Of a stretch of DNA of 64,000 bases, positions 18,536 through 29,575 are shown in pieces. The translations under genes were made by a program, and so were the position numbers. The DNA lies in the NCBI RefSeq assembly GCF_001647545.1, contig NZ_LSZH01000001.1, positions 568,778-632,777 on the forward strand, in the 5' to 3' direction. Under the pieces are notes generated by a model. The model had not been told where the DNA came from, made no database searches, and was given only the letters and a program-made list of their open reading frames with translations. The number at the start of each line of letters is the position of its first letter. Positions within the stretch are counted from its first letter, which is position 1. The stretch is from Acinetobacter sp. SFB. GTDB taxonomy: Bacteria > Pseudomonadota > Gammaproteobacteria > Pseudomonadales > Moraxellaceae.

Positions 18536-21118
18536 TTAACTTAATTTCATTTTTTCAAACTCAAGATGACCATTTTCACCTTTAATCAAAATCGTATCGC
18601 CAGGCAGAAAATCTCCGCTTAAGATTTTTTGAGCCAATGAATTTTCAACTCGCTGTTGAATTGCACGTTTCAATGGTCGAGCACCATATACAGGATCAAA
18701 ACCAGCATCGATCAATTGATCAAACGCACTATCATCGACAGAAAGACGCATGTCTTTTTCACTTAAACGAGAACGCAAACGATTCAACTGAATATCTGCA
18801 ATACCGCGAATTTGTGCTTTTTTCAGTGAATGGAATACCACCAGCTCATCAATACGGTTAATGAATTCTGGACGGAAGTGTTGTGATACGGCTTCCATTA
18901 CCACTGTGCGGACTTCATCATCGGTTGCATTTTCACCTAATTCACGTACATCCTGCGAACCCAAGTTAGAGGTCATGACTATAACGGTGTTTTTAAAATC
19001 GACCACACGGCCTTGAGAGTCAGTCAAGCGTCCATCATCAAGCACTTGCAGCAAGATGTTAAATACGTCCGGATGCGCTTTTTCGACTTCATCAAACAAC
19101 ACGACACTATAAGGTTTACGACGCACAGCTTCAGTTAATACACCACCTTCTTCATAGCCCACATATCCTGGAGGTGCACCGACCAAACGGCTGACAGAAT
19201 GTTTCTCCATGAATTCAGTCATGTCGATACGAACCATCGCATCATCACTGTCGAACAGGAAGTTTGCCAAGGCTTTGGTCAATTCAGTTTTACCCACTCC
19301 TGTTGGGCCCAGGAACATGAATGAACCGCTTGGACGATTCGGATCAGACAATCCTGCACGTGAACGGCGTACCGCATTCGACACTGCAACTACCGCTTCA
19401 TCTTGTCCAATTACACGGTTATGTAAGAAATCTTCCATTTGAAGCAGTTTTTCACGTTCGCCTTGCAACATTTTCGCCACTGGAATACCGGTTGCCGCAC
19501 TCACCACTTCTGCAATTTCATTCTCAGTCACTTTGGTACGGATTAACTTTGGTTCTTCATTGTTTTCTTCGGCAACTTCTTCGCTTTCCAGACGTTTTTG
19601 CAATTCAGGAATCACTCCATATTGCAGACGGCTGGCTTCCGCCAAGTCACCTTCACGTTGTGCTTTTTCAAATGCGGTACGCGCTTTATCCAGCTCGACT
19701 TGTGCCTGATTAGTGCCTTCAACCAATCTTTTCTCAGCGATCCATTGTTCTTCCAAATCGCTATATTCACGCTGCACTTCTTCGATTTGTTTTTCCAAAT
19801 GTGATACTTCAGCTTTACTGACTGAATCTGCATCCTGTTTTACCGCTTCCAGTTGCATTTTCAACTGGATTAAACGACGGTCCAAACGGTCAAGTGGCTC
19901 GGGTTTTGAATCAATTTCCATTTTGATTCGTGAAGCTGCTTCATCAATCAAATCAATGGCTTTATCCGGTAATTGACGATCGGTAATATAACGATGCGAC
20001 ATTTTTGCAGCAGCAATAATGGCTGAATCCAGAATCTGTACGCCATGATGCGTTGCATATTTCTCTTTCAGTCCACGTAAAATTGCAATGGTATCTTCAA
20101 CACTTGGCTCATCTACCAAGACTTTCTGGAAACGGCGTTCTAGCGCAGCATCTTTTTCGATGAATTGACGATATTCATCTAGAGTCGTTGCACCGACACA
20201 ATGCAGTTCACCACGTGCCAATGCAGGTTTCAGCATATTGCCTGCGTCCATGGCACCCTCGCCCTTACCGGCACCGACAAGGGTATGTAATTCATCAATA
20301 AAGAGAATAACTTCTCCTTCATACTTGGCCAGATCTTTCAGAACCGCTTTTAAACGTTCTTCAAACTCGCCACGATATTTCGCGCCTGCGAGCAATGAAC
20401 CCAAATCCAAAGATAAAACCCGTTTACTTTTTAAGCCTTCAGGGACTTCACCATTGACGATCCGTTGTGCCAGACCTTCGACAATCGCAGTTTTACCCAC
20501 TCCCGGTTCACCAATCAATACCGGATTATTTTTAGTACGGCGTGAAAGTACCTGAATTGTGCGACGAATTTCTTCATCACGTCCAATCACTGGATCGAGC
20601 TTGCCGGACATCGCACGTTCAGTTAAATCAATGGTGTATTTATTCAGTGAATCACGCTGATCTTCGTGGTTATTACTCATGACTTGTTCACCACCTCGAA
20701 TATTCTCAATTGCTTTACGTAAACCTTCTGATGTTACGCCTACACTATTCAGTAAAGTTTTAGTTGCACCAGTTTCAGCCAAACTAAGCAATACCCAGTC
20801 GGTCGATAAAAATTCATCTCCGGCTTTTTGTGCATAGCTGTCTGCCAGGTTTAGGGCGCGTACCGCTTCAGGATTAAGATTGATATCTCCGGTTGGATTG
20901 GCAATGGTCGCTGCATTATTCAATGCTTGTTGTAGCTTGGTCTGAAGATCGCGCAGATTTGCCCCGGCCTGTTGTAACAAGCTGATATTGGCAGGCTCTT
21001 GCAATAGCACGGATAAAACATGAATACCTTCGATTGAGGTATTGTCTTTACCCATGGCTAAAGATTGAGCATCTGATAAAGCTTGCTGCAGCCGATTTGT
21101 AAATTTTTCAAAACGCAT
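18536..21118 (-). CDS. clpB: ATP-dependent disaggregase ClpB
   Basis: ClpB works with DnaK to pull proteins out of aggregates. The protein has 860 residues, the usual length. The order is an N domain (residues 1-145), the first AAA+ module with Walker [14 protein letters not shown] near 205, and the coiled-coil M domain (about 410-525). The second AAA+ module has [13 protein letters not shown] near 605, and the C-terminal domain follows. The family start [14 protein letters not shown] fixes the ATG at 21118; the open frame begins at a GTG inside the ribosome site. A sigma-32-like promoter lies upstream. It is monocistronic. Confidence 0.98.
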   Translation of the reverse strand: MRFEKFTNRLQQALSDAQSLAMGKDNTSIEGIHVLSVLLQEPANISLLQQAGANLRDLQTKLQQALNNAATIANPTGDINLNPEAVRALNLADSYAQKAGDEFLSTDWVLLSLAETGATKTLLNSVGVTSEGLRKAIENIRGGEQVMSNNHEDQRDSLNKYTIDLTERAMSGKLDPVIGRDEEIRRTIQVLSRRTKNNPVLIGEPGVGKTAIVEGLAQRIVNGEVPEGLKSKRVLSLDLGSLLAGAKYRGEFEERLKAVLKDLAKYEGEVILFIDELHTLVGAGKGEGAMDAGNMLKPALARGELHCVGATTLDEYRQFIEKDAALERRFQKVLVDEPSVEDTIAILRGLKEKYATHHGVQILDSAIIAAAKMSHRYITDRQLPDKAIDLIDEAASRIKMEIDSKPEPLDRLDRRLIQLKMQLEAVKQDADSVSKAEVSHLEKQIEEVQREYSDLEEQWIAEKRLVEGTNQAQVELDKARTAFEKAQREGDLAEASRLQYGVIPELQKRLESEEVAEENNEEPKLIRTKVTENEIAEVVSAATGIPVAKMLQGEREKLLQMEDFLHNRVIGQDEAVVAVSNAVRRSRAGLSDPNRPSGSFMFLGPTGVGKTELTKALANFLFDSDDAMVRIDMTEFMEKHSVSRLVGAPPGYVGYEEGGVLTEAVRRKPYSVVLFDEVEKAHPDVFNILLQVLDDGRLTDSQGRVVDFKNTVIVMTSNLGSQDVRELGENATDDEVRTVVMEAVSQHFRPEFINRIDELVVFHSLKKAQIRGIADIQLNRLRSRLSEKDMRLSVDDSAFDQLIDAGFDPVYGARPLKRAIQQRVENSLAQKILSGDFLPGDTILIKGENGHLEFEKMKLS

Positions 21119-21156
21119 TCTTATTTTCCTCACAACAAATTTTGTACTTGGACAAT

Positions 21157-21184
21157 AGATGGGAATGGTTTGATATTTTTCAAC
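21157..21184 (-). promoter_or_regulatory. Sigma-32-type heat-shock promoter of clpB
   Basis: On the minus strand GTTGAAA is followed by 13 bases and TCCCATCT, against the consensus CTTGAAA, 11-16 bases, CCCCATNT. One mismatch in each box. The -10 is about 40 bases from the clpB ATG, which fits. Heat-shock control of clpB is established in related bacteria. Confidence 0.75.
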
Positions 21185-21576
21185 ACAATTTATTAAAAAA
21201 TATTTTAATTTTCAAAGACTAAAGAAATAAAAATAAAACATGAAACTGAGTTTTAATATGGGGATTTAGCTCAATTTTTTCAAGCTAAATTTAATATCTT
21301 CTGTATCAAATTCTATTTAGAACATATTTCATCACGATGTTGGATTAACCCAGTTGAAAACTCAATATTTGCAGTTGAGAATTTTGAAAAAATTATATAT
21401 TTATTTATAGTATATAGACGAAGTTCACTAGATTGATCTACGTTGTGATTTAACAAAAAATTAGAGATTGAAATTGAATAAAAAAAGAAGTGAAAGAATG
21501 AAAATTAGTTTTTTAAATTGTGCATTAAGATGGTACTGATTATATTTTATAGAATAATTCTAAGTTGAATGATTCA
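21185..21576. other. AT-rich intergenic region, nothing assigned
   Basis: Very AT-rich sequence between the clpB promoter and the terminator of the OsmC-family gene. I see no coding frame of substance, tRNA or clear repeat. Confidence 0.5.
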
Positions 21577-21612
21577 TAAAAAAGGCAATTCATTTGGAAT
21601 TGCCTTTTTTTT
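21577..21612 (-). terminator. Terminator after the OsmC-family gene
   Basis: AAAAAGGCAATTC pairs with GAATTGCCTTTTT around ATTTG, with T runs on both strands. It adjoins the stop of the OsmC-family gene. Confidence 0.9.
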
Positions 21613-21613
21613 A

Positions 21614-22036
21614 TTACGCAGCTTCAATAATTTCAAAATCGTGGGTAATTTCAACACCACCATCAGATAACATTTTGCTTGCGGAACAATATTTTTCAGC
21701 AGAAAGTTCAACAGCTTTAGCCACCTGTTTTTCTTTTACCGCTTTACCCGTCACGACAAAGTGTAAATGAATATTGGTAAACACTGCAGGAATCGTATCC
21801 GCACGATCCGCTTTTAGCTGACATACGACCCCTGTCACATCTTGGCGTGATTTCTTTAAAATAGTCACAATATCAAAGGAGGCACAGCCACCAAGTCCCA
21901 TTAATATCAGCTCCATGGGACGTGGACCACGGTTTTCACCACCATATGCCTCAGCGCCATCCATGACAATGTGGTGACCACTTTCTGATTTTGCTTCAAA
22001 AGCAACATTCTCTAGCCAATGTACGCTTGTTTGCAT
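21614..22036 (-). CDS. OsmC/YhfA-family protein
   Basis: This is a 140-residue cytosolic protein of the OsmC/Ohr superfamily, whose members reduce organic hydroperoxides through two cysteines. Both conserved cysteines are present, in GLGGCASFDIVT near residue 52 and in KYCSASKML near residue 116. The spacing and RPMELILMG segment resemble the YhfA subgroup more than Ohr. It is divergent from crp, with a 146-base shared spacer; in E. coli yhfA also neighbours crp. The physiological substrate is unknown. Confidence 0.87.
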   Translation of the reverse strand: MQTSVHWLENVAFEAKSESGHHIVMDGAEAYGGENRGPRPMELILMGLGGCASFDIVTILKKSRQDVTGVVCQLKADRADTIPAVFTNIHLHFVVTGKAVKEKQVAKAVELSAEKYCSASKMLSDGGVEITHDFEIIEAA

Positions 22037-22182
22037 TGCAACTACCTGAAAAAAGCTATAAATTTACGAAGTACCCGTACACTAACATAAATTGAGTTGA
22101 TAAGGAATTTCATCTCTTCTATGTGACAAGTTCATTTTAGGTCTGTGCGATCTATTACTTATCCATATTCGGAACCGTTAGC

Positions 22183-22890
22183 ATGACTGCAAGCTTTTCA
22201 CAACTAAGCACCGATGCCCTTTCTCCTGGTCAATTACCAGAGTCAGTCAAAGCATTATTAAAACGTGCATATATAAATCGCTATCCAAAACGTACTGCAA
22301 TTATTGATGCAGGCACTGAATCAAAATCACTTTATTTAATTTTAAAAGGTTCAGTATCCATTATTTTACGTGAAGATGATGAACGTGAAATTGTGGTTGC
22401 GTATTTGAATGCAGGAGACTTTTTTGGGGAAATGGGTCTCTTTGAAGCAAATCCACAACGTACTGCGGAAGTCCGTACTCGTGATGTCTGTGAAATTGCC
22501 GAAATCACCTATGATAACTTTCACGAGTTAAGCAAACAGTATCCAGATCTGAGCTATGCTGTATTTGCCCAGCTTGTCCGTCGCTTAAAAAATACCACTC
22601 GTAAAGTGACTGACCTGGCATTTATTGATGTATCTGGTCGTATTGCGCGCTGTTTAATCGACCTTTCTTCGCAACCAGAAGCCATGATTTTACCAAATGG
22701 CCGACAAATCCGTATTACACGTCAAGAAATTGGCCGTATTGTCGGTTGTTCTCGTGAAATGGTGGGACGCGTTTTAAAAACGCTTGAAGAACAAGGCATG
22801 ATCGAAACTGAGGGTAAAGCCATTCTTATTTTTGATGTTTCAACTGAAGATGCAAATGTCGCTGTGGATGAACTGGATGAGGAAGAATAA
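22183..22890 (+). CDS. crp: cAMP receptor protein Crp/Vfr-type regulator
   Basis: This is a global transcription regulator of 235 residues. The N-terminal cyclic-nucleotide domain has the cAMP pocket GDFFGEMGLFEANPQRTAEVRT near residues 83-105 (Glu and Arg of the phosphate cassette present; Thr replaces the usual Ser). A long dimer helix follows. The C-terminal winged helix has the recognition segment RQEIGRIVGCSREMVGRVLK near residues 180-200, as in E. coli CRP and Pseudomonas Vfr. The acidic tail (DELDEEE) is extra. It is monocistronic with a strong terminator. A lone TGTGA half-site at about 22121 is not enough to claim autoregulation. Confidence 0.93.
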   Translation: MTASFSQLSTDALSPGQLPESVKALLKRAYINRYPKRTAIIDAGTESKSLYLILKGSVSIILREDDEREIVVAYLNAGDFFGEMGLFEANPQRTAEVRTRDVCEIAEITYDNFHELSKQYPDLSYAVFAQLVRRLKNTTRKVTDLAFIDVSGRIARCLIDLSSQPEAMILPNGRQIRITRQEIGRIVGCSREMVGRVLKTLEEQGMIETEGKAILIFDVSTEDANVAVDELDEEE

Positions 22891-22914
22891 GTTCTTTATC
22901 CTTTAGCACGCACG

Positions 22915-22946
22915 AAAAAAAGCAAATCTTAGGATTTGCTTTTTTA
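22915..22946 (+). terminator. Terminator after crp
   Basis: AAAAAAGCAAATC pairs with GATTTGCTTTTTT around a TTAG loop, 25 bases past the crp stop. Confidence 0.92.
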
Positions 22947-23083
22947 TGGCTTGATTTTTATTCATCTCCTTTTGTAAATTTGATGACAACATTAAAACTA
23001 TTGATGATTTAACGCTGATCAAAAAATCAGTTAGCCTTAAGTCATTTAAAATTTCATTGATAAAAACTCAAGGATCAAGCTCT

Positions 23084-24133
23084 ATGCAATTCAAACCTTT
23101 AGCCAATACAGGAATACTTGTTCCTGAAATCTGTTTAGGCACGATGACTTTTGGTGAGCAAAATACCCAAGCAGAGGCCTTCCAACAACTTGAATACGCT
23201 TTAGACCAGGGTTTGTTCTTCTGGGACACTGCTGAAATGTATCCTGTGCCACCAAAGCCTGAAACCCAAGGGGCAACTGAAACCATCTTGGGTCAATGGA
23301 TTGCTGAACGAGGACATCGTGACCAGCTGTTTATTGCTTCAAAAATTGCAGGTCCCTCACAAGGCGGCAGTCACATCCGTGATGGACAAACTCGCTTCAC
23401 AGCAACAGAGATTAGCTCAGCTATAGATGGCTCCTTAAAACGCTTACAAAGCGATTATATCGACCTATATCAGCTGCATTGGCCACAACGTCCAGCCAAT
23501 TTCTTTGGCAAGCTCGGTTATGGCAATACTGAAGCTCAGCAGGATGCAGAAATCACTGCTTTAGAAGAAACCTTAAGTGCTTTAATTGATGAAGTCAAAA
23601 AAGGACGTATTCGATATATTGGTCTATCCAATGAAACCCCGTGGGGCACTTTGAAGTTTTTACATTTGGCTGAAAAGTTAGGTTTAGAAAAAATGGTGAG
23701 TGTACAAAACCCGTATAGTCTCTTAAACCGGACTTATGAAATCGGCATGTCAGAAATTGCCCATTATGAAAATGTGGGACTACTTGCATACTCCCCTTTA
23801 GCTTTCGGTTATTTGACCGGAAAATTCCGTAATGGTGCACGCCCTGCAAATGCACGTGTCACCCTATTTTCTCGTTTTAGCCGCTATAGCAATCCAGAGA
23901 GTGAATGGGCAACCGAACAATATGCTCAACTCGCGGAAAGACATGGCTTAACCCTGACCCAACTGTCACTGGCATTTATTAAACAGCAGTTCTTTGTGAC
24001 CAGTACCATTATTGGTGCAACCAACCTGGATCAACTCAAAGAAAATATCCAAGCCTTTGAAATTGATTTATCAGCTGAAGTTTTACAAGGTATTGAGGAT
24101 ATTCACCGTCAACAGCCCAACCCTGCCCCATAA
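23084..24133 (+). CDS. tas: Aldo/keto reductase Tas
   Basis: This is a 349-residue NADPH-dependent (beta/alpha)8-barrel reductase. The N-terminal ICLGTMTFGEQNTQAEAFQQ and the DTAEMYPVPPKPETQGATE active-site segment (Asp and Tyr of the tetrad) are the Tas subgroup signature; Lys follows in IASKIAG and His in YQLHWPQRP. E. coli Tas was found as a suppressor of tyrosine auxotrophy, and its natural substrate is unclear. I start at ATG 23084, which has an AAGGA site 10 bases upstream; the frame is open to a TTG at 23057. Confidence 0.93.
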   Translation: MQFKPLANTGILVPEICLGTMTFGEQNTQAEAFQQLEYALDQGLFFWDTAEMYPVPPKPETQGATETILGQWIAERGHRDQLFIASKIAGPSQGGSHIRDGQTRFTATEISSAIDGSLKRLQSDYIDLYQLHWPQRPANFFGKLGYGNTEAQQDAEITALEETLSALIDEVKKGRIRYIGLSNETPWGTLKFLHLAEKLGLEKMVSVQNPYSLLNRTYEIGMSEIAHYENVGLLAYSPLAFGYLTGKFRNGARPANARVTLFSRFSRYSNPESEWATEQYAQLAERHGLTLTQLSLAFIKQQFFVTSTIIGATNLDQLKENIQAFEIDLSAEVLQGIEDIHRQQPNPAP

Positions 24134-24237
24134 TTTTATTTTAAGCAGTGCTTAAAAATTAAGTTAGACAGATTTATACTGCTTTATCTTCGATCACATC
24201 GAAATAATTAACATCCTTACCCCTTGCGCAGCAGTGC

Positions 24238-24299
24238 TGCTCATCCTATAAGGATGAGGAAGTAAAACTAAAAAAAGGATGCTTCGTGCATCCTTTTTT
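24238..24299 (-). terminator. Terminator after the M48 protease, plus a second hairpin
   Basis: At 24270-24299 GGATGC pairs with GCATCC inside A and T runs, acting on the minus strand and probably on plus. Just left of it, CTCATCC and GGATGAG (24239-24257) form another hairpin without a T run, which could end tas transcripts. Confidence 0.75.
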
Positions 24300-24315
24300 A
24301 TGAGTTAAACAGCAA

Positions 24316-25092
24316 TTAACGTTTGTTATAAATCGCTTGAGCGGCTGGCAAGTTTTTACGCATTGCTTCAATACGCTGGCTATTTGAAGGGTGAGTCGAC
24401 AAGAATGAAGTACCGCCCGCACCTTCCAGTTTGTTCATTTTTTCCCAAAGGGTAATAGCAGCTTGTGGGTTATAACCGGCACGCGCCATCAGCATTAAAC
24501 CGCCTTGGTCAGCGCGACTTTCCAGACTACGAGAATAAGGTAAACCTACACCCACTTGTGCACCCAACTGGGCAGCAGCAGAACCCAACTGCCCTACATT
24601 ACTTCCCGCAGCGCTTAGACCGATGCTTAAAGCCAAATCAGTTAATGCTTGTTGACCAATTTTATTTTTAGAGTGTTCCTCTAAAGCATGCACCATTTCA
24701 TGACCCATAACTGCTGCAATTTCTGCATCAGTCAGGTTTAATTTATTCACGATACCGGTATAGAACACAACTTTACCACCCGGTGCTACATACGCATTGA
24801 TCTGGTCCGATTTTAGCACAGCCAGTTTCCAATCAAACTTTTGACCCGTTTGATTGATTTGATCGCCATAAGGTTTTAAACGCATAAATACGGCATTAAT
24901 GCGTTTATAAGTCGCTGAAGAAGTATCTAAGGTTTTATTTGCACTTGCTTCCTGAACTGTTTTATTAAAACCTTGTGCTGCTGTTACATTTAATGTTGAT
25001 GAATCTGCCCCTGCCATTTCCGCTACAGTGGTACAACCAGAAATAGTGATCATACTAGCCGCACACAAACTTAAAACGAGTTTGCTATTCAT
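24316..25092 (-). CDS. M48-family metalloprotease lipoprotein (LoiP/YggG-like)
   Basis: This is a 258-residue periplasmic zinc protease anchored as a lipoprotein. The signal peptide ends in the lipobox ISGC (Cys near residue 20). The zinc site is HEMVHALEEH with the third ligand Glu expected in the SRSLESRADQGGL segment about 60 residues on. The C-terminal FLSTHPSNSQRIEAMR motif is typical of LoiP/BepA-type M48 proteins in outer-membrane quality control. I start at ATG 25092; an upstream GTG lies inside the GGTGGAG ribosome site itself. Confidence 0.92.
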   Translation of the reverse strand: MNSKLVLSLCAASMITISGCTTVAEMAGADSSTLNVTAAQGFNKTVQEASANKTLDTSSATYKRINAVFMRLKPYGDQINQTGQKFDWKLAVLKSDQINAYVAPGGKVVFYTGIVNKLNLTDAEIAAVMGHEMVHALEEHSKNKIGQQALTDLALSIGLSAAGSNVGQLGSAAAQLGAQVGVGLPYSRSLESRADQGGLMLMARAGYNPQAAITLWEKMNKLEGAGGTSFLSTHPSNSQRIEAMRKNLPAAQAIYNKR

Positions 25093-25205
25093 TATAATAA
25101 TCTCCACCTTGAATACAGATATCAGTTTTAAACAGATTATAGGGAATCGTGGATAAGCTTTGAATTATTATTCCATCCATATTCATATTATTTATGTAAC
25201 TGTGC

Positions 25206-25514
25206 TTATTTAAGAAACTGAAAACTAAGCCAATAAATAAGACATAACGCATTCAAAACCAAATACACTTGGCAAAATGGTTTGATTTTCTGTTCCAGCT
25301 GTTCATTTTTTCTTTTAAAAAATAAAATACCATTTTGAATAAGAATTAATGGAACTAAAATGCAGGCAATAATGACACTTAAACCAATAAATGCCGTATA
25401 GATAATATTGGGATCTTGGGTTTGTGCCTGAATGATCAGCATCGCAATGGTGGGTGCACCACCCATGGCAAAGAGTAAGGAATAAAAAATCGTTCCTGAA
25501 ATATTCTTATGCAT
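25206..25514 (-). CDS. Small membrane protein, unknown
   Basis: The 102-residue protein has three hydrophobic helices (about residues 8-27, 38-65 and 83-100) joined by a basic, charged loop (FFKRKNEQLEQKIKPF). I do not recognise a family. It lies between the M48 protease and purA on the same strand, with room for its own promoter. The start ATG is preceded by AAAGGT, a reasonable ribosome site. Confidence 0.65.
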   Translation of the reverse strand: MHKNISGTIFYSLLFAMGGAPTIAMLIIQAQTQDPNIIYTAFIGLSVIIACILVPLILIQNGILFFKRKNEQLEQKIKPFCQVYLVLNALCLIYWLSFQFLK

Positions 25515-25656
25515 CCAGCATAACCTTTCATTTATTTTATGTTTTGTATTCTAACAAGTGCCAGTTATTTAAACAGTATTCTCGGATGCAACTTTAGTCT
25601 CGCTAAAATTTTCCCCAATATATTCTTTTAGTACATTTTCAAAATAGTGAATACAA

Positions 25657-25689
25657 AAAAAGCCCCGCAAATTGCGAAGCTTTTTTAAT
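25657..25689 (-). terminator. Terminator after purA
   Basis: On the minus strand AGCTTCGCAA pairs with TTGCGGGGCT through G-U pairs, followed by seven T. Confidence 0.8.
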
Positions 25690-25709
25690 CATCGTCGTAT
25701 CAGCTTAAA

Positions 25710-27044
<1,335 letters not shown>

Positions 27045-27097
27045 TCATGCTGTTAAAATTGAAAACTTGAATTAGTTCATCAAACCAATTCACATCA

Positions 27098-28264
27098 TTA
27101 AATCTTTTCGACTGTCCACTCACCCGCCACACCCACCAATTGATGCGTTGCATGCGGTACCGAGTCTAAACTGTCCTTGCCAAGTAATTGAATTACCCCA
27201 AAGCCTTGTGTACGGGCATTTGAAATTGCCTTAAGCAAATCAGCGTCTGTACCCTTCGGTGCAACAACTACATTTAAATCTTTAAATTGACCTGCACTTA
27301 AGGCATATAAGTCGCACGAAAAACCTGTTGCAGGACGTGCACGACCAAAATGTTCACCAATGCCATCATAACGTCCACCTTGAGCCAGTGGTGCTGCACG
27401 GTTTGGTGCATATACTGCATACATTAAACCAGTGTGATAATGGTATGAACGCAACTCTACAACATCTATACCAATATGCAGATTTGGCCAACGCAACTGA
27501 ATTTCGACTTGCGTCGTTTTCAAAGCATCAAATGCTTGCCTGAACGCTTCATCAGCGAAAATTTCAGCACTTAAATTGGCTTGTAACGCATCTAGGTCAC
27601 TTGAATAACGACCTAGTGTATAAAAATCTGCACCAAATTTTAATTCTTGGGTAAATTCTGCAAGTTCAGGTAATGCTTTACGTTGATAAAGATCCGAAAG
27701 ATGACTTTCAACAGCTTTGGTCAAACCCGCATGTTTCACTAAACTGCGGAATAGACCGACATGACCCAAATCTAGATGGATCCCGTCTGCCAAGCCCGCG
27801 GTTTCGATCAGACTCAGCATCACGTCAACCATTTCAACGTCTGCATCAATACTGTCTGAACCGAAAAGCTCCGCACCTAATTGCAGGGGTGCACGTGTGG
27901 TATTAAACCCTTGGGGTTTGGTGTGTAAAACCGTGCCAGCGTAGCAATAACGCGCCACGCCTTCGACTGGATGTACATGCGCATCAATACGAGCCACTTG
28001 TGGTGTCATATCGGCACGCACACCAAGTAAACGACCTGATAACTGGTCAATAACTTTAAAAGTGGCTAAGTCTAAATCTTGATTCGATTCTGAAAGAGAA
28101 GATAGAGATTCGATGTATTCAATAAATGGCGTGTACACCAATTGATAACCCCGAGATGCGAGGAAATCTAGGGCGTTACGACGCAAAGTTTCAATCACTT
28201 GCGCCTGTTCTGGTAATACATCAGCTACACCATCAGGTAATAACCATGTCTCTGAAATGGGCAT
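27098..28264 (-). CDS. hisZ: ATP phosphoribosyltransferase regulatory subunit HisZ
   Basis: HisZ binds short-form HisG, and together they catalyse the first step of histidine synthesis. The 388-residue protein resembles histidyl-tRNA synthetase: LPDGVADVLPEQAQ at the N-terminus, motif 2-like FKVIDQLSGRLLGVRADMTPQVARI, and the GGRYDGIGEHFGRARPATGFS motif near residue 310. It lacks the anticodon-binding domain and carries changes expected of a non-synthetase. It is upstream of purA. Its presence implies a short HisG elsewhere in the genome. Confidence 0.95.
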   Translation of the reverse strand: MPISETWLLPDGVADVLPEQAQVIETLRRNALDFLASRGYQLVYTPFIEYIESLSSLSESNQDLDLATFKVIDQLSGRLLGVRADMTPQVARIDAHVHPVEGVARYCYAGTVLHTKPQGFNTTRAPLQLGAELFGSDSIDADVEMVDVMLSLIETAGLADGIHLDLGHVGLFRSLVKHAGLTKAVESHLSDLYQRKALPELAEFTQELKFGADFYTLGRYSSDLDALQANLSAEIFADEAFRQAFDALKTTQVEIQLRWPNLHIGIDVVELRSYHYHTGLMYAVYAPNRAAPLAQGGRYDGIGEHFGRARPATGFSCDLYALSAGQFKDLNVVVAPKGTDADLLKAISNARTQGFGVIQLLGKDSLDSVPHATHQLVGVAGEWTVEKI

Positions 28265-28305
28265 GTTGTAAACCTAAATTCTGTCAGAGCGGAAGTTATC
28301 CGCAT

Positions 28306-28331
28306 AAAAAAATCGGGAGCACACCCGATTT
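28306..28331 (-). terminator. Terminator just upstream of hisZ
   Basis: AAATCGGG pairs with CCCGATTT across a 6-base loop, followed by seven T on the minus strand. It ends 42 bases before the hisZ ATG. It could end transcripts of the upstream coiled-coil gene or act as an attenuator for hisZ-purA. Confidence 0.75.
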
Positions 28332-28723
28332 CTCCTAGTCTAGCACGATAGTTTTAGCTGTGCATCTGACTTTTTCACAAAAAATAGCGGAATACTTATT
28401 GTTTAATCAGACAAAACACTCCAATTCATTTAAAGCGGCTATAGCGCTCAAAGATGACGCTAAAAATGTTTATAATTTTATTATCACTTCAAGGGCAATT
28501 CAGTGGTTTGTTTAATCTTTTGTAATGGAATTTCAGTTTTTACATATTGTATCTGCTTTCTTTTAATAGCAAATGAATAATGATTCACTCCGCAATGCTA
28601 CTTGCAATTATGATTACTTTAATAGCAGCTTCACGTTTTTCATTACTGCCTACGGTTTTGATGAGCATGACATCGGCCGCTATTTTAAGGTTTGTTATTC
28701 TTCAGATTGCAACAAGAATGAAC
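28332..28723. other. Intergenic region, no confident gene
   Basis: A minus-strand frame at 28585-28668 encodes 27 residues ending IKVIIIASSIAE and stays open for about 30 bases more. It is too short to call. No repeat or RNA structure was recognised apart from the adjacent terminator. Confidence 0.4.
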
Positions 28724-29041
28724 TTATACCGAGGGTCTGTCCGAGGAATTGACTGCCCTTGTCAACAATCCAACCAATTCGGCATTTTGCAACTCGACCT
28801 GACTAAGTTTAGCGCTGGTTTTATCAAGCACTTCCTGCTGAATATGCATTTTCTTGGCCAAGTCCTGCATAATTTCCAAGGTTTTCTTTAAGTTCTGTTC
28901 CAAATGAATTACTTTTTCTTCGAGCTGCAGGTTCATTTGAATGTCACTGACCGCATCATTTTGATTGGTAAATTGTGCCCAAATCAGAAAAATCACTGCT
29001 ATGGCTAATAGCAGAATAAAACCCCATATAAATATCAACAT
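28724..29041 (-). CDS. Small membrane-anchored coiled-coil protein, unknown
   Basis: This 105-residue protein has one N-terminal membrane helix (residues 3-23, FIWGFILLLAIAVIFLIW). A heptad-rich region follows from about 38 to 95 (LEEKVIHLEQNLKKTLEIM and onwards), likely a coiled coil. I do not recognise a family. It is on the same strand as hisZ but separated by 460 bases and a terminator. A plus-strand frame overlaps it, but that frame lacks protein-like features. Confidence 0.6.
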   Translation of the reverse strand: MLIFIWGFILLLAIAVIFLIWAQFTNQNDAVSDIQMNLQLEEKVIHLEQNLKKTLEIMQDLAKKMHIQQEVLDKTSAKLSQVELQNAELVGLLTRAVNSSDRPSV

Positions 29042-29575
29042 AGGTAGATGCTCTTTATTTTATTTAGTTATTATTCAACATCATGGCGAATTAATGAAGT
29101 GAATTTTTTAAAAGCCTGATTTAAGCAATTTATTTCATATATAAAAGATTACTGTAAACAAGCTCAGCCTTTTCCCAAACCTATCAAAAATTATTTCAAC
29201 TTGCTTTTTAGATTATATTTTTAGCAAGTTAAATTTTATATGTATTGATCTATCAAAAGTGATTAAAACATCATTTTATCGTTGTTTGTATGATCAGTTT
29301 ATTAAGATTTGTTCTATTTCTAGAACCACATCACCATCTAAAAGACAACGCTTTAAGCATAAAGTAATGAATCAATGAAATGCCTTTTCTAGCCATTTCA
29401 TGATACTAAAAATATTCAAACGAGCTGCAATTGCCATTCATCTTATCCAAACTAACCTGCTCGCTCATGCCTTGGCCAATCAAGGCAATCCCATTCAATG
29501 ATGTGACCCGATAATAAAAAACAAGAAATTACTTCTCAAAACCAAGACACACCAGATATCTAATGCACATCAATT
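29042..29575. other. AT-rich intergenic region, nothing firmly assigned
   Basis: No gene-sized frame. A minus-strand stretch at 29406-29516 reads VTSLNGIALIGQGMSEQVSL and then NGNCSSFEYF, faintly like the end of a META/HslJ domain. It has no start or upstream continuation. Confidence 0.35.

Noticed and set aside
22121..22136. CRP self-regulation site upstream of crp
   Set aside because: Only the left TGTGA half-site is present; the right half matches poorly.
28585..28701. Short minus-strand frame ending in a hydrophobic IKVIIIASSIAE tail
   Set aside because: Fewer than 40 codons with no ribosome site and no recognisable family.
28580..28891. 103-codon plus-strand frame overlapping the coiled-coil gene
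   Set aside because: It overlaps a better minus-strand gene and its second half is the shadow of that gene; composition is not protein-like.
29406..29516. Possible META/HslJ-domain remnant on the minus strand
   Set aside because: Only about 36 codons, a stop directly upstream, no start, and the resemblance rests on a short NGNCSSF segment.
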